Source of the DNA: Egicoccus sp. AB-alg2
GTDB taxonomy: Bacteria > Actinomycetota > Nitriliruptoria > Nitriliruptorales > Nitriliruptoraceae
DNA: 64,000 nt
Reading direction: 5' to 3'
NCBI RefSeq assembly: GCF_041821065.1
Contig: NZ_JBGUAX010000002.1
Coordinates: forward strand, 62,001-126,000
Positions 30,122-38,083 of this stretch are shown here, piece after piece. Within the stretch, counting starts at the first letter, position 1. Each line of letters begins with the position of its first letter. Under the pieces are notes generated by a model that saw only the letters and a list, made by a program, of their open reading frames with translations, had not been told where the DNA came from and did not search any database. The position numbers and the translations under genes are program-made.

Positions 30122-31617
30122 AGGCAGCTGTTGTCCTGGTCGACCCGGTTGGGCTGGCGAACCGTCAGCTGCGCCGTCTCGATCGGCCCGGCCGACTTGC
30201 CGTCCGAGACACGTGAGGCGGTGATGCTGAACTTCGTGCGGTCGTTCTTCTTGAACCCGTGGCTGTCCCCCACCGGGAACGTGACGGAGAACACGGTCCC
30301 TGCGGGACTGACCGTGGCCGGGTCCGGCGGCTCCATGGCCTGGACGCGTTGCTCCTTGTTGGCCGTGTACTGCATGCGCACCGAGTAGTCGGTCGGCGTC
30401 ATGCCCTTCACCAGCACGTCCACCTTGACGGCGCGGTAGAAGCGGCCGTTGGCGTCGAGACAGACCTGGGTCCGGCTGACCAGCGCGTTCGACAGCTCGA
30501 CCGGTTGCGCGGGGGTGCCTTCGCCGCCGCCCGGCGGCGGCTGCACGACCGGCGGCAGCGGCTCCTGTCCGGTCTCCTCGGGATCGAGGACCTGCGGGAA
30601 GGGCGTGCCGCTCCAGAAGGTCGCCGTCGTTGCGCCGGGATAGGGCTCGCCGTTCAGCGTGCCCGTGACGCGGAAGGTCCGCGGCCCGTTGGGGAAGCGA
30701 TGCTCGGCGGGCAGGGTCACGTTGAACCCGACGAACAGAGCCGGATCCTCCGGGTCGGCCAGCGTGCCGGTCATCGCGATGGTCGCCTTCTGCAGCTCGG
30801 GTACCGGTGCGATAACGGGCGGCTCGGCGTCCGGGTCGGAAGCCGGGAAGTAGTGGCCGTCCTTGATGACCCAGTAGGTCAGCTCGGCGGATTGGACGCC
30901 GCGGCTGAAGCGCACGATCACGTTGACCGGCTCGGTCGCCGTGTCGACGCGCGGGTCCTCCAGCGTCACCTCGCCGTCTGGCGCCACCAGCGGCATCGGC
31001 GAGGGGCCGACCTCGAACTGGATGACGCGCGGCCGCAGGGGGTCGCCCGCCTCCCCGGCGGTGGCGGCGCGCTGGGAGTCGAAGCGCTGGGTGACGGTCT
31101 GGCCCATCACCTGCCAGCGCAGGAACGTCGTGAAGTGCTTGATGCCGTCGTTGACCGAGTCCCAGCTGACGTACTGGTAGACCTCGTAGTCGTGGCCGTC
31201 CAGGGTCATGACCGGCGGCACGCTGTAGGGCACGAGGTCGCGCCGGGCGGTGCAGGTCGCCGGCGGCGGCGGGCACGACCCGGGCCCTTCCAGCAGCACC
31301 AGCTCGCGACCCTCGAAGGTGCCGTCGGCGACGACGAGGCCGGCGGTCACGTCCGCGGGCGCATCCTCCAGTGCCTCCAGTTCGTCCTCGTACAGCGCCG
31401 CGTCCTGCCACGGCAGCGCCTGCAGCTCCTCGTGGAGCCGGTTGGCGACGGCGGTGGCCTGCACGCGGCGCTCGTTGTCGACGGCGCTGCGGCCGAAGGT
31501 GATCAGCGATCCGGCGGCCGCCGCCAGGATGATGGACAGCAGCGCGAACGCGACCACCAGTTCGATGAGCGTGAGACCGTGCTCGTCCTGGTATCGCCGA
31601 GGCGTAGTCGATGACAC
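30118..31617 (-). CDS. Large minor pseudopilin (PilV-like N-terminus)
   Basis: A 499-residue protein. Prepilin motif EHGLTLIELVVAFALLSII has Leu at mature position 1 where Phe is usual, and Glu5. The large ectodomain contains beta-rich segments (VNVIVRFSRGVQSAELTYWVI, FVGFNVTLPAEHRFPNGPRTFRVTG), a Pro/Gly hinge PPVVQPPPGGGEGTP and a terminal Cys (NSCL). Large minor pilins often sit at the pilus tip as adhesins; that is inference here. GTG 31617 was chosen because it leaves a short basic leader before the cleavage site. Confidence 0.72.
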   Translation of the reverse strand: MSSTTPRRYQDEHGLTLIELVVAFALLSIILAAAAGSLITFGRSAVDNERRVQATAVANRLHEELQALPWQDAALYEDELEALEDAPADVTAGLVVADGTFEGRELVLLEGPGSCPPPPATCTARRDLVPYSVPPVMTLDGHDYEVYQYVSWDSVNDGIKHFTTFLRWQVMGQTVTQRFDSQRAATAGEAGDPLRPRVIQFEVGPSPMPLVAPDGEVTLEDPRVDTATEPVNVIVRFSRGVQSAELTYWVIKDGHYFPASDPDAEPPVIAPVPELQKATIAMTGTLADPEDPALFVGFNVTLPAEHRFPNGPRTFRVTGTLNGEPYPGATTATFWSGTPFPQVLDPEETGQEPLPPVVQPPPGGGEGTPAQPVELSNALVSRTQVCLDANGRFYRAVKVDVLVKGMTPTDYSVRMQYTANKEQRVQAMEPPDPATVSPAGTVFSVTFPVGDSHGFKKNDRTKFSITASRVSDGKSAGPIETAQLTVRQPNRVDQDNSCL

Positions 31618-31697
31618 GTGCGGCTCCCCGACACGATCCGTGGGCCCCTGTGCCCCTCTGCTTGGTTTCGGCGCGCCGGGGGGCCGGCTTGAGCCGC

Positions 31698-32384
31698 CTA
31701 CTTCAGAACGCGCTCGTCGAGGCACAGACGGATGATCCCGTCCTCGTGCAGCACGCTCACGCACGGGTCCTCGATGGTCATCAGCACGAACGCGTCCGCG
31801 AAGCCCTGGCCCTCGCTGACCTCGTACATCGTGGTGCCGACCTGGATGACCGCGTAGGTGGTCCCGTCGCGCTTCTCCAGCCCGCCCAGCGCGACGACCT
31901 GGCCGTCGCAGGTGACCTCGCCGTCCTCGTCGACGGTGCAGCCGCGCTGCCGCTCGTCGTCGGGCGCCGGCTTGCTGCCGTCGTCCGCGTCGCCGTCCTT
32001 GCCATCGTCGCCCGTGTCGGCATCGTCGCCGGCGTCGGCGTCGTCACCCGCGTCGGCGTTCGTGTCACCGGACGAGCCGTCGGACGACGCCTTGGCCTGC
32101 ACGACCGGCGTGAACGGGTCGTGCGAGAGCACCACGTCGACGCCGTCGATGGTCAGGTTGACCGGCTCGGCGGTCGGGTCGATGTCCTCCGTGGCCTCGT
32201 CGGCCGGCTCCTCGGTCCCGGTCGCGGCCGGCGCGGCCGGGACGGCGGGTGCGCGGACCCACCACAGGGAGATGCCGAGCGCCACCAGCGCCAGGGCGGC
32301 CACGCCGCTGAGTGCGACCACCAGGGTCGAGGGTCGCTTGGTGGGTGCCGCGTGCGCCGCGGTCCGTCGTGTGAGCGCCATCAT
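31698..32384 (-). CDS. Membrane-anchored acidic protein in the PilP position
   Basis: A 228-residue protein: cytoplasmic N-terminus, one transmembrane helix (~residues 20-42, LVVALSGVAALALVALGISLWW), an extracytoplasmic linker with a run of Asp/Gly repeats (DADAGDDADTGDDGKDGDAD, ~100-140), and a C-terminal domain with three Cys (RGCTVDED, VTCDG, DPCVSV). It follows PilO directly, where Gram-negative loci have PilP, but similarity is not evident. GGGAGG precedes the double ATG at 32384/32381; the gene overlaps the PilO stop. The acidic linker might bind cations. Confidence 0.55.
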   Translation of the reverse strand: MMALTRRTAAHAAPTKRPSTLVVALSGVAALALVALGISLWWVRAPAVPAAPAATGTEEPADEATEDIDPTAEPVNLTIDGVDVVLSHDPFTPVVQAKASSDGSSGDTNADAGDDADAGDDADTGDDGKDGDADDGSKPAPDDERQRGCTVDEDGEVTCDGQVVALGGLEKRDGTTYAVIQVGTTMYEVSEGQGFADAFVLMTIEDPCVSVLHEDGIIRLCLDERVLK

Positions 32385-33043
32385 TCGCCTCCCATGGCCT
32401 CGACGCCGACCGTCTCGTCGTCGTCCTGCGGCTGCCCGTCGCCCTCGGCGTCGGGGTCGGCCGCGTCGGGGTCCTCCGTCGGCGCGGCCGGGGCCGGCAG
32501 CGACGGGGCGCGGGTGTAGAGCGTCCCGCCGAGGTTGACGGTGAGGACCGGGTACTCGTCCTCGGCCACCGTCACGCTCGTCCACTGCAGGCCGCGCGGG
32601 GTGATCGTCGGGTCCTCGATGCGGCGGAAGAAGTCGACCAGCTGGAAGTAGCTGCCTGCGACGGTTGCCGACAGGTCGATGGCGGTCAGCTCCTCCTGGC
32701 TGTCCGGCAGCGGGGAGGGCCGCGACGTCGACACGGCGTGGACCGTGACACGGGCGTCCTCGGCGGCACGCTGCACCTGGGCGATGGCCGCCGGCAGCGA
32801 CGCACTGCCCGGCACGACGGCCGACGCGGCCGCCAGCTCGGCCTCCAGCTCCGGTGCGCGGTCGCGGACGGCCCGGTAGCGCTCGAGCTCCAACTGCAGC
32901 TGCAGCTGCCGGTCCTGCTGGGCGACGATCTGCTCCTCGAGGGCGGCCTGTTCCTCGCGCTGCGGCTTGAACATCAGCATCCAGTACATGGCCACGACCA
33001 GCACGGCGGCCAGCACGGAGAGCAGGACGGTCTGCCGTCTCAT
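32381..33043 (-). CDS. pilO: Type IV pilus inner-membrane protein PilO
   Basis: A 220-residue bitopic protein: helix MRRQTVLLSVLAAVLVVAMYW near the N-terminus, a coiled coil (EEQAALEEQIVAQQDRQLQL), then the ferredoxin-like domain LTAIDLSATVAGSYFQLVDFFRRIEDPTI typical of PilO. The acidic C-terminal tail (EDPDAADPDAEGDGQPQDDD) is unusual. With PilN it forms the alignment complex linking PilM to the envelope. ATGA overlap with pilN. Confidence 0.85.
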   Translation of the reverse strand: MRRQTVLLSVLAAVLVVAMYWMLMFKPQREEQAALEEQIVAQQDRQLQLQLELERYRAVRDRAPELEAELAAASAVVPGSASLPAAIAQVQRAAEDARVTVHAVSTSRPSPLPDSQEELTAIDLSATVAGSYFQLVDFFRRIEDPTITPRGLQWTSVTVAEDEYPVLTVNLGGTLYTRAPSLPAPAAPTEDPDAADPDAEGDGQPQDDDETVGVEAMGGE

Positions 33044-33669
33044 CGGAGTCCCTCCGGAAGTCCCTCGGCGTAGCGGCCGGTCTTGGCGAACGGCGCCAGC
33101 TCCCCATCGACGGAGAAGGTGGCGACCTCGGTGCCCTCCTCGTCGTCGAGCGACGACGAGTTGAAGTAGAGGTTGCGGAAGATGGCGACCTTGCCGAGCT
33201 CGTGGAGGATCGCCTCCACGCCCGGGGCGTGGGTCTCGACCGTCTTGCCGGTGATCGTGAACGAGCCGACCGACGTGGTCTCCGCCGCCGGGTCGGGCCG
33301 CGGCATGTTGATCGTGATCGTCTCCAGCTGCGCGTCGGCCGGCATGACCGAGGCGAGGTCGGAGAGGATCCAGGCCAGCGACACCTCGCCGGCCATCGCT
33401 TCGGTCAGCGAGGCGTTGGCCTTCATGCCCAGCTCTTCGAGCTCGCGGTACTCCGACATCTGGGCGACCTCGCCCTGGAGCTCGGCGGTGCGCAGCTCCG
33501 CGGCGGCGAGGCGGTCCTCGGCGTCGCGCAGCTGGCCGGTCCCCCACCAGTGGACGCCGCCGACGGCGACCAGGAGTCCGAGGCCGCTGGCCGCCAGGAT
33601 CCTGCGCTGCTTGGCGGCGCGCGCCTGTTCCCGGGTGACCTGCGGCAGCAGGTTGACGCGAACGCTCAC
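33040..33669 (-). CDS. pilN: Type IV pilus assembly protein PilN
   Basis: A 209-residue protein beginning VSVRVNLLPQ, the conserved PilN motif that inserts into the PilM groove. One membrane helix (~28-46), a coiled coil and a C-terminal domain (VGSFTITGKTVETHAPGVEAIL) follow. GTG 33669 overlaps the pilM stop (GTGA). Confidence 0.88.
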   Translation of the reverse strand: MSVRVNLLPQVTREQARAAKQRRILAASGLGLLVAVGGVHWWGTGQLRDAEDRLAAAELRTAELQGEVAQMSEYRELEELGMKANASLTEAMAGEVSLAWILSDLASVMPADAQLETITINMPRPDPAAETTSVGSFTITGKTVETHAPGVEAILHELGKVAIFRNLYFNSSSLDDEEGTEVATFSVDGELAPFAKTGRYAEGLPEGLR

Positions 33670-34703
33670 TCCAGACCCCCGAGCGCGAGACCGACGGCGG
33701 TGGCGAGGGTCGGCCCGACGTCGTGCAGGTCCTCCTCGCCGTAGACGGTGTCCTTGACGTTCGTACGTGCGAACGGGCTGGCCAGGTCGACCGGCAGGCG
33801 CAGGCTGGCGGCCAGCCGCTCCGGCAGGCCTGGCAGCGCGGCCGCGCCGCCGCTCAGCACCACGTAGGACAGCCGGCGTGAGCCGGGCTGGGCGGCGTAG
33901 TAGTCCAGCGAGCTGCGGATCTCGTCGATGAAGCGGTCGACCTGCGTGGTCAGCAGTTGGCTGGCCGGGTCGGTGGCGCCCAGCCGGCACTGGCGCTTCT
34001 GCTGTTCGGCCTGGTCGCGGTCGAGGTCGAGCCCGCGGGCCAGGGCCTCGGTCAGCGAGTCACCGCCGGTGGCGAGGATGCGCACGAACGTCGGCGTGCC
34101 GGCCTCGTGGATGACGAGGCTGGTGACGCCGGCGCCGATGTCGATGACCATCTCGCTGCCCTGCTCGAGCGGCGAGGTGTTGCCGACCGCCCGCAGCACG
34201 GCGAAGCAGTTGAGGTCGATGCCGATGGGCTTCAGACCGGCGCGGGTCGCGACCTCCACGTGGGAGGTCAGCATTTCCTTGTGGGCGGCGACCAGCAGCA
34301 CACGCTGCAGGTGGTCGCCCTCCTCGGTGAACCAGTCCTCGACCGGGTAGACGTCCAGTTCAGCGTCCTCCACGGCGATGGGCAGGTGCTCCTGCGCCTG
34401 GTAGCGGATCGACGTGCGCAGCTCCTCGAGCTCCATGTAGGGCAGGTCGATCTGCCGGACGACCACGCGCGGGTTGGCGACGCCCAGCCACACGCGGTCG
34501 GTCTTCACCTTGGCGGTGGACAGCAGCTCGCGCAGCGCCGCGGCGGCCGCGGCGGGGTCGAGGACCTCACCGCCGTTGACCACGTCGCCGGGGAGCTCGA
34601 TACCCCCGAAGTTGGTGACGACGACGCCGGTGCGGCCCTCACGGACCTCGGCGACGGTGATGGTGCGGGTTCCGATGTCGATGCCGACGGCACGTGATGC
34701 CAT
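33666..34703 (-). CDS. pilM: Type IV pilus assembly protein PilM
   Basis: A 345-residue actin-like ATPase. Phosphate-1 motif VGIDIGTRTITVAEV at the N-terminus, the PilM-specific LPYMELEELRTSIRYQAQEHLPI, phosphate-2 VIDIGAGVTSLVI, and SYVVLSGGAAALPGL near the adenosine pocket. It is the cytoplasmic ring that binds the PilN peptide and connects to the motors. It lies 3 bases after the small HTH gene. Confidence 0.93.
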   Translation of the reverse strand: MASRAVGIDIGTRTITVAEVREGRTGVVVTNFGGIELPGDVVNGGEVLDPAAAAAALRELLSTAKVKTDRVWLGVANPRVVVRQIDLPYMELEELRTSIRYQAQEHLPIAVEDAELDVYPVEDWFTEEGDHLQRVLLVAAHKEMLTSHVEVATRAGLKPIGIDLNCFAVLRAVGNTSPLEQGSEMVIDIGAGVTSLVIHEAGTPTFVRILATGGDSLTEALARGLDLDRDQAEQQKRQCRLGATDPASQLLTTQVDRFIDEIRSSLDYYAAQPGSRRLSYVVLSGGAAALPGLPERLAASLRLPVDLASPFARTNVKDTVYGEEDLHDVGPTLATAVGLALGGLE

Positions 34704-34706
34704 GGA

Positions 34707-34922
34707 TCAGCCGTTCGATCGCTCGGCGTGCACGACGCCGGCCGAGAGGTAGTCGTGGAGGTCCTGCTGCCGCACCCGGTAGTTCTTGCCGACGCGCAGC
34801 GCCGGCAGGTCACCGGACCGGATCAGGCGGTAGACGGTCATCGTCGACACGCGCAGGACGTCGGCGACCTCGGCGACCGTGCGCAGTTGCACGGCCCGGT
34901 TCCCGTCGTCCATCGCGGTCAT
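34707..34922 (-). CDS. Small excisionase/MerR-type helix-turn-helix protein
   Basis: A 71-residue DNA-binding protein of the excisionase family: LRTVAEVADVLRVSTMTVYRLIRSGDLPALRVGKNYRVRQQDLHDYL. No integrase is nearby, so this is a stand-alone regulator comparable in size and fold to BldC of Streptomyces, although not clearly an orthologue. AGGA lies 8 bases before ATG 34922. Position directly before pilM suggests it regulates pilus genes or itself. Confidence 0.8.
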   Translation of the reverse strand: MTAMDDGNRAVQLRTVAEVADVLRVSTMTVYRLIRSGDLPALRVGKNYRVRQQDLHDYLSAGVVHAERSNG

Positions 34923-35081
34923 CGTCGGCGTCCTGGAGAAGTCAGGGATCGACGAGGCACACCAGCAACTGCAGCCCCATCGACCACACGCGGCCTACGC
35001 GCGCGTCATCCGCAACAGTCGGCACGAAGGGCCGTCAGCTTGAGCGTTGGGCTCCAGAACGGCGCTTCAGCGCACGACGGT

Positions 35082-35891
35082 TCAGAAGCCCAGCACCCGC
35101 CGGACGACGTCCGCGCTGCCGGTCGGGGCGAGCACGACGACCAGCGCGCCCATGGCCAGGTAGGGCCCGAACGGGATGCGACTGGCCATCTTCGCTCGCC
35201 GTGCCACCAGCAGGACCACGACCACGACGACGGCGCTCAGCATGGTGGCGTACGCGAAGGCGACCAACTGCAGGCCGCCGAGGTAGCCGACCACCAGGCC
35301 GATCGAGATGGCGAGCTTCACGTCGCCCATCCCCATGCCCATCTGCCCGCGCAGCAGGCGGAACAGCTCGGCGAACAGGAACATGATGCCGGGCACGACG
35401 AGTGCCCAGATGACTGCCCGGCGCAGCTCCGGCCACGCGCCGTCGGCGGCGGCCGAGCCCACGATCAACGGCAGCAGCACCAGCGGGAGCCGCAGCGTGA
35501 GCCGGTTCGGGATAATCCGGTGCTCGAGGTCGATGGCGGTGGCGACGACCAACGCCCATACGAACACCAGGAGCGCCGGGAGCAGCGGGTCAGCACCCCA
35601 GACGGCCGTCACGGCACCGAACAGCACGGCGGTCATGACCTCCACCACCGTGTAGCGGGCGGAGATCCGGGCGCCGCAGTTGCGGCAGCGTCCCCGGAGC
35701 AGCAGCCAGGACACGACGGGAACGTTGTCGCGGGCGCCGATCAGCGCCCCACAGGACGGGCACGACGAGCGCTTCGGCTCCGTGACCGTGCCGCCACGCG
35801 GCCAGCGGTGGATCGGCACGTTCGCGAACGAGCCGACGACCAGCCCCATGAGGACCGCGCCGACCACCAACAGCGCATCCACCACGACCAC
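35082..35891 (-). CDS. pilD: Prepilin peptidase / N-methyltransferase
   Basis: Cuts the leader from PilA and pseudopilins and methylates the new N-terminus. The 269-residue polytopic protein has the N-terminal GSFANVPIHRWPRGG, two CxxC pairs for zinc (CPSCGALIG, CRNCGARIS), and the two catalytic Asp: ATAIDLEHRIIPN and the GxGD motif MGMGMGDVKL. About eight hydrophobic segments. GTG 35891 start. A 159-base gap to the next gene shows no clear promoter. Confidence 0.95.
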   Translation of the reverse strand: MVVVDALLVVGAVLMGLVVGSFANVPIHRWPRGGTVTEPKRSSCPSCGALIGARDNVPVVSWLLLRGRCRNCGARISARYTVVEVMTAVLFGAVTAVWGADPLLPALLVFVWALVVATAIDLEHRIIPNRLTLRLPLVLLPLIVGSAAADGAWPELRRAVIWALVVPGIMFLFAELFRLLRGQMGMGMGDVKLAISIGLVVGYLGGLQLVAFAYATMLSAVVVVVVLLVARRAKMASRIPFGPYLAMGALVVVLAPTGSADVVRRVLGF

Positions 35892-35928
35892 CCCTGCTCA
35901 CGTGCCTACGGAACCTACTGGCAAGGAG

Positions 35929-35954
35929 AAGGGGCGGCCCGTAGGCCGCCCCTT
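35929..35954 (-). terminator. Terminator after pilA
   Basis: AAGGGGCGGCC pairs with GGCCGCCCCTT around a 4-base loop, perfect 11-bp stem, followed on the minus strand by CTCCTT. It lies 27 bases after the pilA stop and could make pilA the dominant short transcript, with read-through to pilD. Confidence 0.75.
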
Positions 35955-35980
35955 CCAGTCCCCTGGGAGAGAGGGGTGAA

Positions 35981-36451
35981 TCAGGTACCGCTGCCACCGG
36001 TGCCGGTGGTGGTCCACTGGCCAAGACCGCCAGTGGCCGAGTTGTAGACGACCTGCTCCCCACCGACAGCCGCGTGGACGGCCGTGATGGTGTAGCTAGC
36101 GGGCGCTGCCGCCGTACCCGTCCCGACCACCGGGGCGTACGTAAGTGTCACCCCGTCGCTGACGCGCAGGTCGACGTTGGTGGCCGGCGTGATGGTCGTC
36201 TCCCCGGCCGTGTTCTGAGTCGCAACGAAGCCGGCGGCCGGGTACGCGCCTGTACGAGTCATGAATGACTCGATCTCGATGGCGGCGTTGCGGGCGTCCG
36301 ACTCCGCCGATCCGCGCCAAGCGTTCTGACGCTGGTTGAGGAAGACGGGGATGGCGATCGCGGCGAGGATGCCGATGATGATCACCACGACGAGCAGTTC
36401 GATGAGGGTGAAGCCCTCTTCGTCCCGCTTCGTGCGGATGGACTCGAGCAT
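35981..36451 (-). CDS. pilA: Major type IV pilin
   Basis: A 156-residue prepilin: MLESIRTKRDEEGFTLIELL, cleavage between Gly and Phe, Glu5 present, and a long hydrophobic alpha-1 helix (VVVIIIGILAAIAIPVFLNQ). The variable C-terminal part is Thr/Ala/Gly-rich with no Cys, so no disulfide D-loop as in Neisseria. AAGGAG precedes ATG 36451. The gene is downstream of its own sigma-28-type promoter and a c-di-GMP-I riboswitch and is followed by a strong terminator. Confidence 0.95.
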   Translation of the reverse strand: MLESIRTKRDEEGFTLIELLVVVIIIGILAAIAIPVFLNQRQNAWRGSAESDARNAAIEIESFMTRTGAYPAAGFVATQNTAGETTITPATNVDLRVSDGVTLTYAPVVGTGTAAAPASYTITAVHAAVGGEQVVYNSATGGLGQWTTTGTGGSGT

Positions 36452-36544
36452 GAAACGCTCCTTGGCATGATGGCGATGATGAACCTGTGCCGACGTCCCG
36501 CCCGCTTGACAAGCACAGGCCCCATCGGGTGATGGAGCGTCTCT

Positions 36545-36642
36545 GCGCGAGGCAGCCCGGCTGACCGTCCCGATGATGCTGGGGGCTGAGGTCCCGTGGC
36601 GTTGCTTCCCCGCCTCTCGACGGAGTCGCCCTTGTCACGCGC
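36545..36642 (-). ncRNA. c-di-GMP-I (GEMM-I) riboswitch before pilA
   Basis: Minus strand, in order: P1 5' strand GCGCG; GACAAGGGCGACUCC; a C-GAGA-G GNRA tetraloop capping the first hairpin; GGGGAAGCAACGCCACGGG, which matches the class I core (G-GCAA-GCC); a second hairpin; then GACGGUCAGCCGGGCUGCC, corresponding to the conserved A-GCCGGG-U-CC end that docks the tetraloop; and P1 3' strand CGCGC. The following hairpins (CCATC-ACCC-GATGG; CCTGTGC...GCACAGG) could form the expression platform before the AAGGAG of pilA. Confidence 0.85.
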
Positions 36643-36661
36643 TTGCGGTTCGTCCCCCGTG

Positions 36662-36688
36662 TTCTCGGCCACTTCGGCCATGGTCTTA
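36662..36688 (-). promoter_or_regulatory. Sigma-28 / WhiG-type promoter before the pilA riboswitch
   Basis: TAAGACCA, exactly 11 bases, then GCCGAGAA; the FliA/WhiG consensus is TAAA...-N15-GCCGATAA counted from TAAA. Transcription would start near 36655, 13 bases before P1 of the riboswitch, which is the expected geometry. The same layout occurs before the first gene of the operon (44615-44641). Confidence 0.7.
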
Positions 36689-36775
36689 AGCACAATCCAG
36701 GAAGATGCGCGATGACCCCCACTACCGCATACAGATTGATCTTTGAGCCAAAGACGCCAGCGAGGCCGGTATACG

Positions 36776-36795
36776 CGCGGACGTCATCGTCCGCG
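36776..36795 (-). terminator. Hairpin after pilC
   Basis: CGCGGAC and GTCCGCG, a perfect 7-bp stem around 6 bases, 35 bases after the pilC stop and before the pilA promoter. A plausible end for the upstream transcript; no T-tract. Confidence 0.45.
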
Positions 36796-36830
36796 ACCAT
36801 TCCGGCCTCTTGTGCGAACGCCGACGGCTG

Positions 36831-38072
36831 TCAGCTGCCGATGAGTTCGAAGATCTTGAACATCGGCATGTACAGCGCGATGACCATGCCACCGACGATG
36901 CCGCCGATCACGGCGATCATCAGCGGCTCCATGAGCGCGGTCAACGACTCCGTTGTCGACTCGATCTCCGTGTCGTAGAAGTCGGAGATCTTGCCGAGCA
37001 TGCCGTCGACGTTGCCCGTCTCCTCGCCAACGGCGATCATCTGCACGACCATCGGCGGGAAGATGTCGTGCTGCGACAGCGGTCGGTTCATCGATTCGCC
37101 CTGACGGACCGACTCCTGCACGTCCTTCACCGCATCACCGATAGGGCCATTGTTGACCGTTTCTGCGGTGATTTCCAGCGCCTGCAGGATCGGCACACCC
37201 GCGGCGAGCAACGTCGACAGATTCCGCGCGAAGCGCGTCAGCGCGATCTTGTGGAACAGTGGACCGAAGACCGGAACCCGCAACTTCATCACGTCGAGCG
37301 CATACCGCCCTCTCGGGTTCGCTCGGATTCGTTTATATCCGAACCATGCAGAGACGGGAACAACAACGTAGGTGACGACGCCCTTCCACGACGTGACGAA
37401 GTTCGACGCCTTTACAAGCATCTTCGTCAGCCACGGGAGTTCACCGCCGAGATCCTGGAACATGCCGTCGAACACGGGAACGATGAAGATGAGCATGACG
37501 GTCGACAGCGCGATCGCCATGAAGAAGACGATGGTCGGATAGGTCATCGCTGACTTGATCTTGCTACGGAGCTTGACATCGGCCTCGAGCATCACCGCGA
37601 CGCGGATGAGGACCTGGTCGAGCATGCCGGCGGTCTCGCCGGCCTTCACCATGGCGCGGTAGAGCTTCGGGAAGACCTTCTCGTGCTCCGCCATCGCGCT
37701 GGACAGCGAGGCGCCCGACTCGACGCGATTGCGGATGTCGTCGATGGTCTCCGCGAGCTTCTTGTTCTCCGTCTGGTCGTGGAGGATCGACAGCGATCGG
37801 ATCAGGGCCAGCCCGGAGTTGATCATCGTCGCGAACTGGCGCGAGAAGATCGCGAGGTCCTTCAGCCCGACACGGTCGGACAAGCCCGGGATCCGGATCT
37901 CCGTGTTGAGACCCTTCTCGTCGACTTGCGTGATCCGGATCGGGGCGTAGCCCATCGACGCGAGCTTCGAGGCGACGGCCGCCTGGCTGTCGGCCTCGAG
38001 TTGCCCCGTGATCATCTTGCCCGTGCGGTCACGGACCTGGTAGTCGAACTTGCTTACGGTCGCGCTGGGCAT
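36831..38072 (-). CDS. pilC: Type IV pilus platform protein PilC
   Basis: A 413-residue inner-membrane protein of the GspF/PilC family with two cytoplasmic T2SSF domains. Domain one: FSRQFATMINSGLALIRSLSIL to VKAGETAGMLDQVL; domain two: FARNLSTLLAAGVPILQALEI to MIAVGEETGNVDGML. Membrane helices at about 175-200, 225-245 and 385-407. It rotates pilin subunits into the fibre using the motors. AAGGAG precedes ATG 38072, 11 bases after pilT. Confidence 0.95.
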   Translation of the reverse strand: MPSATVSKFDYQVRDRTGKMITGQLEADSQAAVASKLASMGYAPIRITQVDEKGLNTEIRIPGLSDRVGLKDLAIFSRQFATMINSGLALIRSLSILHDQTENKKLAETIDDIRNRVESGASLSSAMAEHEKVFPKLYRAMVKAGETAGMLDQVLIRVAVMLEADVKLRSKIKSAMTYPTIVFFMAIALSTVMLIFIVPVFDGMFQDLGGELPWLTKMLVKASNFVTSWKGVVTYVVVPVSAWFGYKRIRANPRGRYALDVMKLRVPVFGPLFHKIALTRFARNLSTLLAAGVPILQALEITAETVNNGPIGDAVKDVQESVRQGESMNRPLSQHDIFPPMVVQMIAVGEETGNVDGMLGKISDFYDTEIESTTESLTALMEPLMIAVIGGIVGGMVIALYMPMFKIFELIGS

Positions 38073-38083
38073 CGTGGTCTCCT

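Noticed and set aside
34707-34922. Excisionase suggesting an integrated element
   Set aside because: No integrase, attachment repeat or phage gene is nearby, and the gene is within the pilus operon with a 3-base gap to pilM; a stand-alone HTH regulator is more likely.
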